DNA of 64,000 nt from Thermodesulfobacterium sp. TA1 (GCF_008630935.1 NZ_CP043908.1:124001-188000); one strand, 5' to 3'; shown: positions 54,259 through 62,178, counted from the stretch's first letter. Notes: generated from the sequence alone by a model not told the origin. Made by a program: numbers and translations.

Positions 54259-56029
54259 ATCTTTTAAATTCAAGTTTTATTCCCAAGGTTTGGGGCCAGG
54301 CTTTAACACCCTTTATCTCTTCATATTCTTCATCAAGAAGGTTTTTCCCCCAGAGACAAAGGCTTATTCCATTTTTAATCTGTTTTTTCAACTCAACGTT
54401 TACCAAGTAGACCTCTTTAGATCTATAAGGTTTTCTTAAGTTTGCACCGATTATTAAGTCTAATTTTCCAGGAAGCTGGGCGTAAAAACCTCCTACCAAG
54501 TTATGTCTAAAATAGGCCCCTTGATATCTTGCTGACCCCAAATTGCGTGCTACTTGGTTTAAATAGGTATAACTTAAAAATGGTTTTACCTTGGCTAAGT
54601 CTATGGTTAAGTCTAAAGTGGTTCCAAAGGTTTTTAACTCTTCTATGTTTTGAGCCTGAGTGATGGTTCCTTTTTTTATCCAGTCTATGATGTCCTTTCC
54701 TATTCGATAAAAAACCGTTCCTGAAAAGGAGATTCTTTGGTTTTTGTAGTCAAGCCCAGCTTCAACGTTATAAGCTTTTTCATGATCAAGAGATGGATTA
54801 CCCTTGGTATAAGGAGAATCATAATAAAGCTCGGTAAAACTTGGGGCTCTGTAAGAAAAACTAAAAGAGGTTCTGGTTTTAAGGTTAGGTGTGATTAAAT
54901 AGGCTAACCCTAAGTAATAGGAGAAAAAGTCTTCGTTTTTAGCCAGGCTGTCATACCTAACCCCAAGACTCGGAAAGACCTTTTCTCCTATCTTAGGATA
55001 TACCCAAAAGTAAGCCCCTAATCCCTGTCTGACATGGTCTCCAAGCCTTGAACTGTCAAGGCTTTCATAAGAGGCCTCCATCCCAACCACATAGTCAGCC
55101 AAACTCCTTTCTAACCTTAAAGGTAGGTTGGTTCTCAATACCTGCGATTTGTGCGTGTTTTTATAAAAATCAGGATTTCTCCGGTCAAGAAGATAGGTAT
55201 CGTAGTGTATTCTATAAAGGAAGGTTGGTTCAAAAAACCAAGAGTTTCCTCCAAAGTTTTTTTTAGCCAAAAAAAGATGGGTCCTTGTTTCCTCCCATTC
55301 GGTATCATATTTAGTAGTATAAAAGTTTTTTGCCCCAAAGTCCTTTTCTTGAAAACCATAAAAAAACAGCTTTTCCTGATCCTTTAGATAGAGGTTAAAA
55401 GTTCTTATGTCAAAATCCCTGTTCCAGATAAACCCGTTTGACTTTTGCTGAGAAAGATTGACCCCTATAGGGGTTTTTCCTAATTCAAGACCTATAGAAC
55501 CTTTTATTTCCCAGAGGTCATAGCTTCCATACCCACCTGAAAAGAAAACCCCTTTTTCCGGTTTTTTAAGATTAAAATTAACCGCCCCACCAAATCCACC
55601 AGGTCCATAAAGGGCACTTGCTCCACCGGCTAAAACCTCTATAGAAGAAAGCTCTTCGTGGGTAAAAGGAAGGTTCATCAGATGATGCCCTGTCTGTGGG
55701 TCAGAAAGCCTTATACCTTCAAAAACTACTAAATTTTGTTCAAAAGTAGACCCTCTAATAGAAAGGTCTTGTTGAACCCCAAATTCTCCCCTTTCTCTAA
55801 GCTGCAAACTTGAAAATTTTTCAGGTCCTAATTTTAGCTCCCACCCTTCTCTTAACACCTTTACCTCTTGAGAGGTCCGCTCTATGGGTTCAGTGCTTGC
55901 AGGTGCAGTTACCTTAACCTCTTCAAGAAAGACCGAAGGAAGCTCACTTTTTGAAATTTCTGCTTTGGCATTAGCAGTTATAAACCCAAACAAAAACCCT
56001 ACCACTAAAAACCCTTGTCCTCTCTTCAT
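54257..56029 (-). CDS. TonB-dependent outer-membrane receptor
   Basis: About 590 residues from the ATG at 56029, where a signal peptide (MKRGQGFLVVGFLFGFITAN) begins. A GTG-type upstream start is less likely, and GGGGTAGAAAG precedes this ATG. A possible TonB box lies at EEVKVTAP, followed by the plug domain (QDLSIRGSTFEQNLVVFEGI, LAGGASALYGPGGFGGAVNF) and a 22-strand-type barrel ending WPQTLGIKLEFKR. The substrate (cobalamin, siderophore or other metal) cannot be told from sequence. Upstream lies a 9-bp inverted repeat. Confidence 0.9.
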   Translation of the reverse strand: MKRGQGFLVVGFLFGFITANAKAEISKSELPSVFLEEVKVTAPASTEPIERTSQEVKVLREGWELKLGPEKFSSLQLRERGEFGVQQDLSIRGSTFEQNLVVFEGIRLSDPQTGHHLMNLPFTHEELSSIEVLAGGASALYGPGGFGGAVNFNLKKPEKGVFFSGGYGSYDLWEIKGSIGLELGKTPIGVNLSQQKSNGFIWNRDFDIRTFNLYLKDQEKLFFYGFQEKDFGAKNFYTTKYDTEWEETRTHLFLAKKNFGGNSWFFEPTFLYRIHYDTYLLDRRNPDFYKNTHKSQVLRTNLPLRLERSLADYVVGMEASYESLDSSRLGDHVRQGLGAYFWVYPKIGEKVFPSLGVRYDSLAKNEDFFSYYLGLAYLITPNLKTRTSFSFSYRAPSFTELYYDSPYTKGNPSLDHEKAYNVEAGLDYKNQRISFSGTVFYRIGKDIIDWIKKGTITQAQNIEELKTFGTTLDLTIDLAKVKPFLSYTYLNQVARNLGSARYQGAYFRHNLVGGFYAQLPGKLDLIIGANLRKPYRSKEVYLVNVELKKQIKNGISLCLWGKNLLDEEYEEIKGVKAWPQTLGIKLEFKR

Positions 56030-56067
56030 CTTTCTACCCCTTAACCACAATTTGTAGAAGGAAATTT

Positions 56068-56097
56068 TGTTAACCTAAAATTTAAAAAAGGTTAACA
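56068..56097 (-). promoter_or_regulatory. Inverted repeat upstream of the TonB receptor (operator candidate)
   Basis: Arms TGTTAACCT (56068-56076) and AGGTTAACA (56089-56097) form a perfect 9-bp dyad with a 12-base spacer, centred about 54 bases before the receptor ATG. A TTGACT lies just outside it on the minus strand (56111-56116), so a regulator bound here could act on the promoter. Confidence 0.4.
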
Positions 56098-56331
56098 TAA
56101 AAACCTGAAAAGTCAAGCAGGCTTTGTTTAGCAAAATACAAGTTTTAGCCAGGTTTTTAAAACTTTTGTGCGCGGTTAAAGTAAATTTTTTGAAATACCT
56201 TTCTCGAAAATGGGACTATCTCATTAAATTTCTCTGGGCATATTATTTTAGAGGCTTAAACTTTTTGTTTTGACTTCTAAGGTGGAAAAACTTTGAAGGG
56301 TAGAAGAACTTTAAGAAAAATAAATAAAAAG

Positions 56332-56353
56332 GGGGGTAAGAAAACTTACCCCC
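56332..56353 (-). terminator. Rho-independent terminator of the prx-winged-helix group
   Basis: On the minus strand GGGGGTAAG, a TTTT loop and CTTACCCCC form a perfect 9-bp stem. It is followed after one more C by five T and an AT-rich tail (56326-56330). Confidence 0.85.
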
Positions 56354-56377
56354 TAATGTTTTTAAACCTATAAAAAT

Positions 56378-56608
56378 TTATCTTAAGGCTGAGCGTCCCT
56401 TTTCAGTAAGGCTATATTCATCTCCTTCTAAGGCGACAAATCCAGCCTCAACAAGTTCTCTTAATGAGCTTCTTACCTGAAACAAAGGTCTTTTAATAAG
56501 CTCTGCCATTTCAGAAGCATTAAGTTTACCTTTTTCTTCTAAAATTTTTAAAAGTCCAAGGGCTCTTTCACTAAGTTTTCCGTCAGGGCTTACACATCCT
56601 GTAGACAT
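56378..56608 (-). CDS. Small winged-helix DNA-binding protein
   Basis: 76 residues. After MSTGCVSPDGKLSERAL comes a compact winged-helix unit (LLKILEEKGKLNASEMAEL, FQVRSSLRELVEAGFVAL, EYSLTEKGRSALR). It could be a regulator; the lone Cys at position 5 is the only candidate for redox sensing. It follows the peroxiredoxin gene by 15 bp, and the terminator downstream closes the pair, so the two are likely coexpressed. No known family name can be given. Confidence 0.75.
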   Translation of the reverse strand: MSTGCVSPDGKLSERALGLLKILEEKGKLNASEMAELIKRPLFQVRSSLRELVEAGFVALEGDEYSLTEKGRSALR

Positions 56609-56623
56609 CTTATTTTTTCTCCT

Positions 56624-57307
56624 TTAGCCTAATTTTTTCTTGCAGAAATACCAGTCGATACATTCATAACCTTGTTTAAACCTGTTTACTGCCTCTTCAT
56701 AGGTGGTTGGAGGCGGTACGATAACCTTGGTGTTTTCTTCGGTAAATTCCCATACTTGAGGCTCAGGCACCCAGTCGGCAGGAGTAGCAACCCCATGTTT
56801 ATCAGCGGTTTGTAAAGCATCTATCAACCTTAAGATTTCTCTCATGTTTCTTCCGGCAGAAAGAGGATAATAGATGATAGCCCTGATTTTTCCGTTAGGG
56901 TCTATGATGAAAACCGCCCTTACCGTAGCGGTTGAACTCTCTCCGGGATGAAGCATCCCATAGAGTTTAGCTACCCTTCCGTCAGCATCTGCTACTATGG
57001 GGAAAGGAATCTCTACACCGGTTTTTTCCTTAAGGTTCATCGCCCAAGCAATGTGAGAAAACAGACTATCTATACTTAATCCTAAAAGCTGAACATTTCT
57101 TTTGGCAAACTCTTCGTTGAGCTTAGCAAAGGCTAAAAATTCGGTAGAACAAACAGGAGTAAAGTCTGCAGGGTGAGAGAAAAACACCACCCATTGCCCC
57201 TTAAAATCCTCTGGGAACTTGATAGGTCCCATCGTAGTCATCGCCTCAAAAGCAGGTGCTTGGTCTCCAATCCTTGGCATACTGATTACTTCTTTTACTT
57301 CTTCCAT
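56624..57307 (-). CDS. Peroxiredoxin, Prx6/archaeal type
   Basis: A thiol peroxidase of 227 residues. The peroxidatic Cys lies in [16 protein letters not shown], followed by [19 protein letters not shown] and the Prx6-class [18 protein letters not shown]. The C-terminus carries two extra Cys in [13 protein letters not shown], as in archaeal two-Cys Prx6 proteins that form decamers. A good TAGGAGGTGAAGT site precedes the ATG at 57307. Confidence 0.95.
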   Translation of the reverse strand: MEEVKEVISMPRIGDQAPAFEAMTTMGPIKFPEDFKGQWVVFFSHPADFTPVCSTEFLAFAKLNEEFAKRNVQLLGLSIDSLFSHIAWAMNLKEKTGVEIPFPIVADADGRVAKLYGMLHPGESSTATVRAVFIIDPNGKIRAIIYYPLSAGRNMREILRLIDALQTADKHGVATPADWVPEPQVWEFTEENTKVIVPPPTTYEEAVNRFKQGYECIDWYFCKKKLG

Positions 57308-57354
57308 ACTTCACCTCCTATAATTATTTTTAACTAAAAACTAATTTAGTATAA

Positions 57355-57382
57355 AAGATAATACAGGAAAAAATTTTGTCAA
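57355..57382 (-). promoter_or_regulatory. Predicted promoter of the peroxiredoxin gene
   Basis: On the minus strand TTGACA (57377-57382), 16-base spacer, TATCTT (57355-57360). The -35 is perfect and the -10 is 4 of 6. Confidence 0.45.
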
Positions 57383-57486
57383 GGGGGTCTGATATAATTT
57401 ACGGTTTATCTTTTTCTTTGAAAAAATGTTTTAAAACTTATCTTTGGGTGTAAAACAGGTTTTTTAGAAAAATTTTTTTGAAGCTC

Positions 57487-57534
57487 TTGACAAACTTTAA
57501 AGTTTATGTTTAAAATTGAAATTTAAAATCAATT
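57487..57534 (+). promoter_or_regulatory. Predicted promoter and dyad operator candidates of the extended feo operon
   Basis: TTGACA (57487-57492), 18-base spacer, TAAAAT (57511-57516). Within the spacer is the perfect palindrome AAACTTTAAAGTTT (57492-57505). Overlapping the start of transcription is AATTGA-N9-TCAATT (57514-57534). Either could bind a regulator such as Fur; neither fits a Fur consensus clearly. Confidence 0.45.
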
Positions 57535-57572
57535 GCTTTTGTTGGTTTATCTTTTAAAGGAGGTATTGGTTT

Positions 57573-57875
57573 ATGACGGTTGTAGTCATAGGAGGCCATG
57601 ATCGGTTCAAAAGTCGATTAGAAGAACACGCTAAAAAACAAAAAATTAAGCTTAAGTTTATCAACAGATTTTGCCCTTGTGCCCAAGATGCTATATCCTC
57701 AGCAGACTATGTAATCGTGATTACCGGTTGTGTATCTCATGAACTTGTCGATATAGCCAAAAGGTGCGCTAAAGAAAGATGTATTTTCTGCCAGAAAAAA
57801 GGTCTTTGTAAAATAAAAGAAATAATCAGAGAATTAAAAATTTCCTGTCAAGAAAATTTTTTAAAGATTAATTGA
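57573..57875 (+). CDS. DUF2325 family protein, cysteine-rich
   Basis: 100 residues. The N-terminal VVVIGGHDRFKSRLEEHAKK and middle SADYVIVITGCVSHELVDIAK are typical of the small DUF2325 domain. Seven Cys are visible (C34, C36, C53, C65, C70, C73, C79), with a CxC and a CIFC pair, so a metal or redox site is plausible. It is the first gene after the feo promoter, with an AAAGGAGG ribosome site. The function is not known. Confidence 0.8.
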   Translation: MTVVVIGGHDRFKSRLEEHAKKQKIKLKFINRFCPCAQDAISSADYVIVITGCVSHELVDIAKRCAKERCIFCQKKGLCKIKEIIRELKISCQENFLKIN

Positions 57876-57914
57876 GATTGAAATGCAAAATCTATAACAA
57901 AGTAGGAGGTAAAA

Positions 57915-58238
57915 ATGTTTAAAGGTAGAGAGGAAAAAAGGACGATTCCTCTTGCTCTTCTAAGAGAGGGTGAGGTGGGAAAGATCTATTCTATGCCTGA
58001 TTTGATGGAAAACATAGACTTTTCGGGTGGCAGAAAAGGCTGTGGTGGTCGGGGAAATTGTTTTAAAGGGAAAGGGAATTTTTGCCAAAGGATAGTTTCT
58101 ATGGGATTAAAGCCTGGACAGATGGTCGAGGTAAAACAAAATCAACCAGGTAATCCCATCCTGCTAAAGGTGGGAGAAAGCCTAATAGCTCTAAGTCGGA
58201 GGATTGCTATGTGGATAATGGTTATAAAAAATGACTGA
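57915..58238 (+). CDS. FeoA-like domain protein with a Gly/Cys-rich loop
   Basis: 107 residues forming one SH3-like FeoA domain: the start IPLALLREGEVGKIYSM and the ending CQRIVSMGLKPGQMVEVKQN, LIALSRRIAMWIMV are typical. Between them is a Gly/Cys-rich stretch (SGGRKGCGGRGNCFKGKGNF) that is not in ordinary 75-80-residue FeoA proteins and might bind metal. A strong TAGGAGG precedes the ATG. It overlaps an alternative start of the next gene. Confidence 0.82.
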   Translation: MFKGREEKRTIPLALLREGEVGKIYSMPDLMENIDFSGGRKGCGGRGNCFKGKGNFCQRIVSMGLKPGQMVEVKQNQPGNPILLKVGESLIALSRRIAMWIMVIKND

Positions 58239-58260
58239 ACATTTTAAAAGGAGGGAAAGG

Positions 58261-59019
58261 ATGAGTATACGGAGGTGCAAGAGTTTTGTAGTTTATCCCT
58301 TATCTAACTTTCCTTTAGGTGAGGTGGCAGAAGTAGTATGTATTTCTTCTTTAGACTTAAAATTAAGGTTAAAAAGTATCGGGGTTATAGAAGGAACACT
58401 TTTAGAGGTCGTTTATCAGGATCCAACCGGAGAACGGATGGTAATTAAAATCAACGAAACCAGAATAGCCCTTGATAAGGACATTCTTAAACATGTTTTG
58501 GTGAGACCATTAAAAACCTCTTATGAAACCCTAAGGGAGTTGGTAAGACTTGACCATCTAACCGGGCTTTTAACCAGACAGTTTGCTGAAAATCTTTTAA
58601 AGAGAGAATTAGCCAACCCTCCTTATTGTTTGGTTTTAGCAGACATAGATAATTTTAAGAAATTTAACGATACTTTTGGACATCAAGCAGGAGATCAGGT
58701 TTTAAAGGAAGTGGCTCAGATTGTCAAAAACAATCTTAGAAAAACCGACCTTGCTGTTAGATGGGGTGGAGAGGAATTTGCTATTTTTCTAAAAAATACC
58801 TCTATTGAATTAGGAAGGTCGATAGCAGAACGTATAAGGAAGGCTGTAGCCAATCATGTAGTCTGGTGGCAAGGGAAGGCTTTAAAAGTTACTTTAAGCT
58901 TAGGAGTTTGCGGAAGCCCTCCTGTAAGACCCTTAGAAGTGATTTTGGAAATAACCGACAAAGCTCTGTATCAAGCCAAAAATTCTGGGAAAAATTTAGT
59001 TTCTGTTTGTGAGGGGTAG
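58261..59019 (+). CDS. FeoA-GGDEF fusion: putative iron-linked diguanylate cyclase
   Basis: 252 residues from the ATG at 58261, with AAGGAGGG 6 bases upstream; an earlier ATG at 58231 lacks such a site. Residues about 11-85 are an FeoA-like SH3 domain (FPLGEVAEVVCISSLDLKLR, LKSIGVIEGTLLEVVY, RIALDKDILKHVLVRP). Residues about 95-250 are a GGDEF domain with LDHLTGLLTR, ADIDNFKKFNDTFGHQAGD and the active site RWGGEEF (169-173). A RxxD inhibitory site (R160-D163) lies five residues before it. It should make c-di-GMP. The joining of FeoA to a cyclase is unusual; control by iron or FeoB is inferred. Confidence 0.88.
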   Translation: MSIRRCKSFVVYPLSNFPLGEVAEVVCISSLDLKLRLKSIGVIEGTLLEVVYQDPTGERMVIKINETRIALDKDILKHVLVRPLKTSYETLRELVRLDHLTGLLTRQFAENLLKRELANPPYCLVLADIDNFKKFNDTFGHQAGDQVLKEVAQIVKNNLRKTDLAVRWGGEEFAIFLKNTSIELGRSIAERIRKAVANHVVWWQGKALKVTLSLGVCGSPPVRPLEVILEITDKALYQAKNSGKNLVSVCEG

Positions 59020-59023
59020 GTTT

Positions 59024-59689
59024 ATGTGGGCTAAACAGTGCTTTTATGAACCTGAAATCAAAGAACTTTGTTGTCAGGTCAAAAAATGTAAAGAGTTGAG
59101 GGTTACTATTCATCAGATTTGTGAGGTTTTGACTAACCTTATGGAAAGTAAAGACTGTTTTACCAAAAATCACTCTGAAAAAGTGGCAGTGTTTAGTTAT
59201 ATGCTTGCCTTAGAATTAGGGTTGCCTCCTGAGGTTGCAGACTTTATACATATTGCAGGGCATCTTCATGATATAGGAAAGTTCGCTCTACCCGATGAAA
59301 TCTTAAAAAAGCCAGGACCTTTGACAAGAGAAGAATGGGTATTGGTTAAAAAACATCCTGTTATAGGGGCAAAGTATCTTGAAAGTATAAAAATCTTTCA
59401 GGGGAAAGGTGGGGTGATAGAGATGGTGCTTTACCATCATGAAAGATGGGATGGTAAGGGATATCCTTATGGTCTTCGAAAAAGAGAAATACCTCTTGGA
59501 GCAAGGATTATAGCCGTGGCTGATGCTTTTTCAGCGATGGTAGATAAACGTCCTTATCGAGAACCTTTAAGTTTTAATGTTGTTTTAGAAGAACTAAAAC
59601 AAGGAGCAGGTTCTCAGTTTGATCCAAACATAGTAGAGGCTTTTTTTAGCATAGAAGAAAAAGTAAAAGCTTATTTAGATTTAATATAA
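59024..59689 (+). CDS. HD-GYP c-di-GMP phosphodiesterase with N-terminal cysteine cluster
   Basis: 221 residues from the ATG at 59024 (GAGGGGTAGG upstream); a GTG at 59009 is less likely. The N-terminus holds C6, C16, C17, C22 and C33 before the catalytic domain. The HD-GYP part is complete: TKNHSEKVAVFSYM, HLHDIGKFALPDEIL (H82-D83), HHERWDGKGYPYGL (138-151, GYP at 146-148) and RIIAVADAFSAMVDKRPYRE. It should degrade c-di-GMP. It lies 4 bp after the FeoA-GGDEF gene, so a matched synthase and phosphodiesterase pair are encoded together inside the feo operon. Confidence 0.9.
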   Translation: MWAKQCFYEPEIKELCCQVKKCKELRVTIHQICEVLTNLMESKDCFTKNHSEKVAVFSYMLALELGLPPEVADFIHIAGHLHDIGKFALPDEILKKPGPLTREEWVLVKKHPVIGAKYLESIKIFQGKGGVIEMVLYHHERWDGKGYPYGLRKREIPLGARIIAVADAFSAMVDKRPYREPLSFNVVLEELKQGAGSQFDPNIVEAFFSIEEKVKAYLDLI

Positions 59690-59715
59690 AAAACTTAAAA
59701 GGAGGAGGTAAGCTG

Positions 59716-59946
59716 ATGCCAAGGCTTTCGGAATCAAAGGTCGGACAAAAGGTAAAGGTGCTTTCTTTGGAAGGGTCTCCTTCAGTAAAGCAAAGACTAA
59801 AAGAGATGGGGTTAACCCCTGGGGTTGAGCTTCAGGTGGTTAGGGTTGCTCCCCTTGCCGATCCTATCGATGTGGTGGTGAGGGGATATCATTTATCGAT
59901 AAGAAAGAAAGAAGCAGAATTGATCAAAGTGGAGGTGCTTTCATGA
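59716..59946 (+). CDS. feoA: Ferrous iron transport protein A
   Basis: A standard 76-residue FeoA, a cytoplasmic SH3-like partner of FeoB: ESKVGQKVKVLSLEGSPSVK, KQRLKEMGLTPGVELQVVRV and APLADPIDVVVRGYHLSIR. It overlaps feoB by the ATGA tetranucleotide, so translation is coupled. A strong AAAGGAGGAGG is present upstream. Confidence 0.95.
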   Translation: MPRLSESKVGQKVKVLSLEGSPSVKQRLKEMGLTPGVELQVVRVAPLADPIDVVVRGYHLSIRKKEAELIKVEVLS

Positions 59947-62087
59947 AAGAAATCAAAATAGCCGTAGTAGGGAACCCAAACACCGGTAAGTCAAGTTTGA
60001 TCAACGCTATCGCAAAAGCAAACCTTCAAGTAGGTAACTGGCCAGGGGTAACCGTAGAAAAAAAGGAGGCTAAAGTTTCTTATAAAGGATACACCTTTTA
60101 CTTTGTTGACCTGCCTGGTGCTTATAGTTTAACCCCTTATAGTATCGATGAAACAATCACCAGAGATTTTCTTTTTTTGGGGGAATATGATGTCATTTTA
60201 TGCGTCGTTGATACCACCAATCTTGAAAGAAATCTCTATTTTGTAATTCAGCTTATGGAGCTTGAAAAACCCTTAGTGCTTGCTTTAAACATGTTTGATG
60301 AAGTCAAAAGACTTGGTTATAAAATTGACATTCCTCTTTTAGAAGAAATGCTTGGAGTAAAGGCTATACCTACGATTGCAATAAAGGAGCAAGGAATTGA
60401 GGACCTTAAAGAAGCCTTGATAGAGGTTTTTGAAAAAAATCTTATTCCTAAAAGATTACCTTACGGAGAAGATTTAGAAGAGATGATAAAAAAAGTTAAT
60501 AACCATCTTAAGGCACTTAATCCAGATTTAGAAAAGGTTAGTTTAGGTTTAATTTTAAAGATCTTGGAAGAAGACGAAGAAGTCTTAAATAAAATAGGAC
60601 TAAAGTCAGAGAAAAACGAGATAAAAATTATAAGCAATCATATTAAAACTGTTCATGAAGTAGAACTTAGCGATTATCTTCTTGACGTTAGATATGGTTT
60701 AGCAACCGGGATTACCAAAAGGGTCCTTCAGCGTCCGGAAATCCGAAGAGAAACCCTTACAGAAAAGATGGATAAAATTTTTTTAAATAGAATCTTAGGA
60801 TTACCTTTGTTTCTTTTAATCATGTGGTTTGCTTTTAAGGTCGCGTTTGATATAGCCAATCCTTATGTAGATTTTTTAGACAAGGCTATTAATGAAATTT
60901 CTAAAAAATGGATAGAGGCAGCGCTCTCTTTTGTGGGTGCAGCAGATTGGGTAAGTTCTCTTGTGGTTGATGGTATCGTAGGGGGTGTGGGGACTGTTTT
61001 GTCTTTTATTCCTGTGATCGGGATGATCATGCTTATGATAACCTTTCTTGAAGCAACAGGATATATGGCAAGGGCTGCCTTTCTTATGGATAGGATCATG
61101 CGTTCTTTTGGCCTTCAAGGAAAAGCTTTTATACCCTTACTTATGGGTTTTGGTTGCAACGTGCCTTCTGTTTATGGTTGTAGAACCATGGAACAAGAAC
61201 ATGAAAGAAAACTTACCATGTTTATAATACCTTTTATGTCTTGTGGGGCAAGACTTCCTGTTTATGCTTTGTTTGTCTCTGCTTTTTTTGCCACTCATTC
61301 GGCTGAAGTGCTTCTTTTTCTCTATGTGCTGGGTATCGTAGTGGGTCTTACCATAGCGATTATCCTTCACAAAATCTATTTTAAAGGAAGCAGTGCACCT
61401 TTTATCATGGAACTTCCACCGTATCGTATGCCTACTTTTAAAAACCTTGCTATTCATACCTGGCTCAAACTAAAACATTTTATAATAAAGGCAGGAACTT
61501 GGATTTTGGCTTTTAATGTCCTCGTATGGATGTCATTAAACCTTCCTTGGAAGCCTGAGAACCCAGAAGATTCAATTTTAGGTAAGTTAGGACACGCGAT
61601 AGCCCCTGTTTTTAAGCCTCTTGGTTTTGGGGATTGGGCAAGTAGTGCGAGTTTATTGACCGGTTTTCCTGCAAAAGAGGTAGTTGTTTCAACCATGGCC
61701 CAGATTTACGGAAGAAGTGAAGAAGGAAAAGAAGAAAAGACTTTATCTCTTAAAGATGACCTAAAAGATTTAGTCCTAACTTTTGCTGAAAAAACCAAAG
61801 AGGCTGGGCTTAATTTAATCTCCTCTTTTAAGGTGGTTACTATTTCTGCAGAATTGTCAGAAGAAGGTGTAGGGATTTTATCTGAGCTCCAAAACAGGTT
61901 TACCCCTGCTTCAGCCCTTTCTTTTATGGTTTTTACCCTTCTCTATTTTCCTTGTATGGTTTATGCAGCAGCCGTTAAGACTGAGACAGGATCCTTTAAG
62001 TTCGTTTTGCAAATTATAGGTATAACCTTGATAGCCGCCTGGATAGTTTCTTTTTTGGTTTATCAGTTTGCAAGATTGATTTTTTAG
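59943..62087 (+). CDS. feoB: Ferrous iron transport protein B
   Basis: The Fe2+ importer of the inner membrane, 714 residues. The N-terminal G domain has G1 GNPNTGKSSL, G2 NWPGVTVEKKEA, G3 DLPGAYSL and G4 NMFDE. It is followed by a GDI-like helical part and a membrane domain with GCNVPSVYGCRTME and FMSCGARLPVYALFVSAFF, the Cys-containing gate motif, and GFPAKEVVVSTMAQIY. The C-terminal helices are complete. It is the last feo gene; a porin-like gene follows after 91 bp. Confidence 0.97.
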   Translation: MKEIKIAVVGNPNTGKSSLINAIAKANLQVGNWPGVTVEKKEAKVSYKGYTFYFVDLPGAYSLTPYSIDETITRDFLFLGEYDVILCVVDTTNLERNLYFVIQLMELEKPLVLALNMFDEVKRLGYKIDIPLLEEMLGVKAIPTIAIKEQGIEDLKEALIEVFEKNLIPKRLPYGEDLEEMIKKVNNHLKALNPDLEKVSLGLILKILEEDEEVLNKIGLKSEKNEIKIISNHIKTVHEVELSDYLLDVRYGLATGITKRVLQRPEIRRETLTEKMDKIFLNRILGLPLFLLIMWFAFKVAFDIANPYVDFLDKAINEISKKWIEAALSFVGAADWVSSLVVDGIVGGVGTVLSFIPVIGMIMLMITFLEATGYMARAAFLMDRIMRSFGLQGKAFIPLLMGFGCNVPSVYGCRTMEQEHERKLTMFIIPFMSCGARLPVYALFVSAFFATHSAEVLLFLYVLGIVVGLTIAIILHKIYFKGSSAPFIMELPPYRMPTFKNLAIHTWLKLKHFIIKAGTWILAFNVLVWMSLNLPWKPENPEDSILGKLGHAIAPVFKPLGFGDWASSASLLTGFPAKEVVVSTMAQIYGRSEEGKEEKTLSLKDDLKDLVLTFAEKTKEAGLNLISSFKVVTISAELSEEGVGILSELQNRFTPASALSFMVFTLLYFPCMVYAAAVKTETGSFKFVLQIIGITLIAAWIVSFLVYQFARLIF

Positions 62088-62178
62088 ATTTTTTCTTTTA
62101 TAATTAAAAATGTTATGAGTTTTAAAAAATGATGAGATTTATGTAATTTGTACAAAATTTTAAGACAGGAGGATACTT

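Larger units (their letters stand above)
56030..56377. other. Intergenic region between the TonB receptor and the winged-helix gene
   Basis: About 348 bp without a supported gene. It holds the receptor's upstream region with an inverted repeat at 56068-56097, the inverted copy of a short motif at 56195-56210, and the terminator at 56332-56353. No cobalamin-riboswitch-like conserved boxes were found. Confidence 0.5.

Noticed and set aside
56030-56330. Cobalamin riboswitch upstream of the TonB receptor
   Set aside because: None of the conserved B12-box type sequences could be found on the minus strand; only the 9-bp dyad is present.
57308-57360. ACTAAATTAGT palindrome as a peroxiredoxin operator
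   Set aside because: Only 11 bases in AT-rich DNA and downstream of the predicted -10; too weak to claim.
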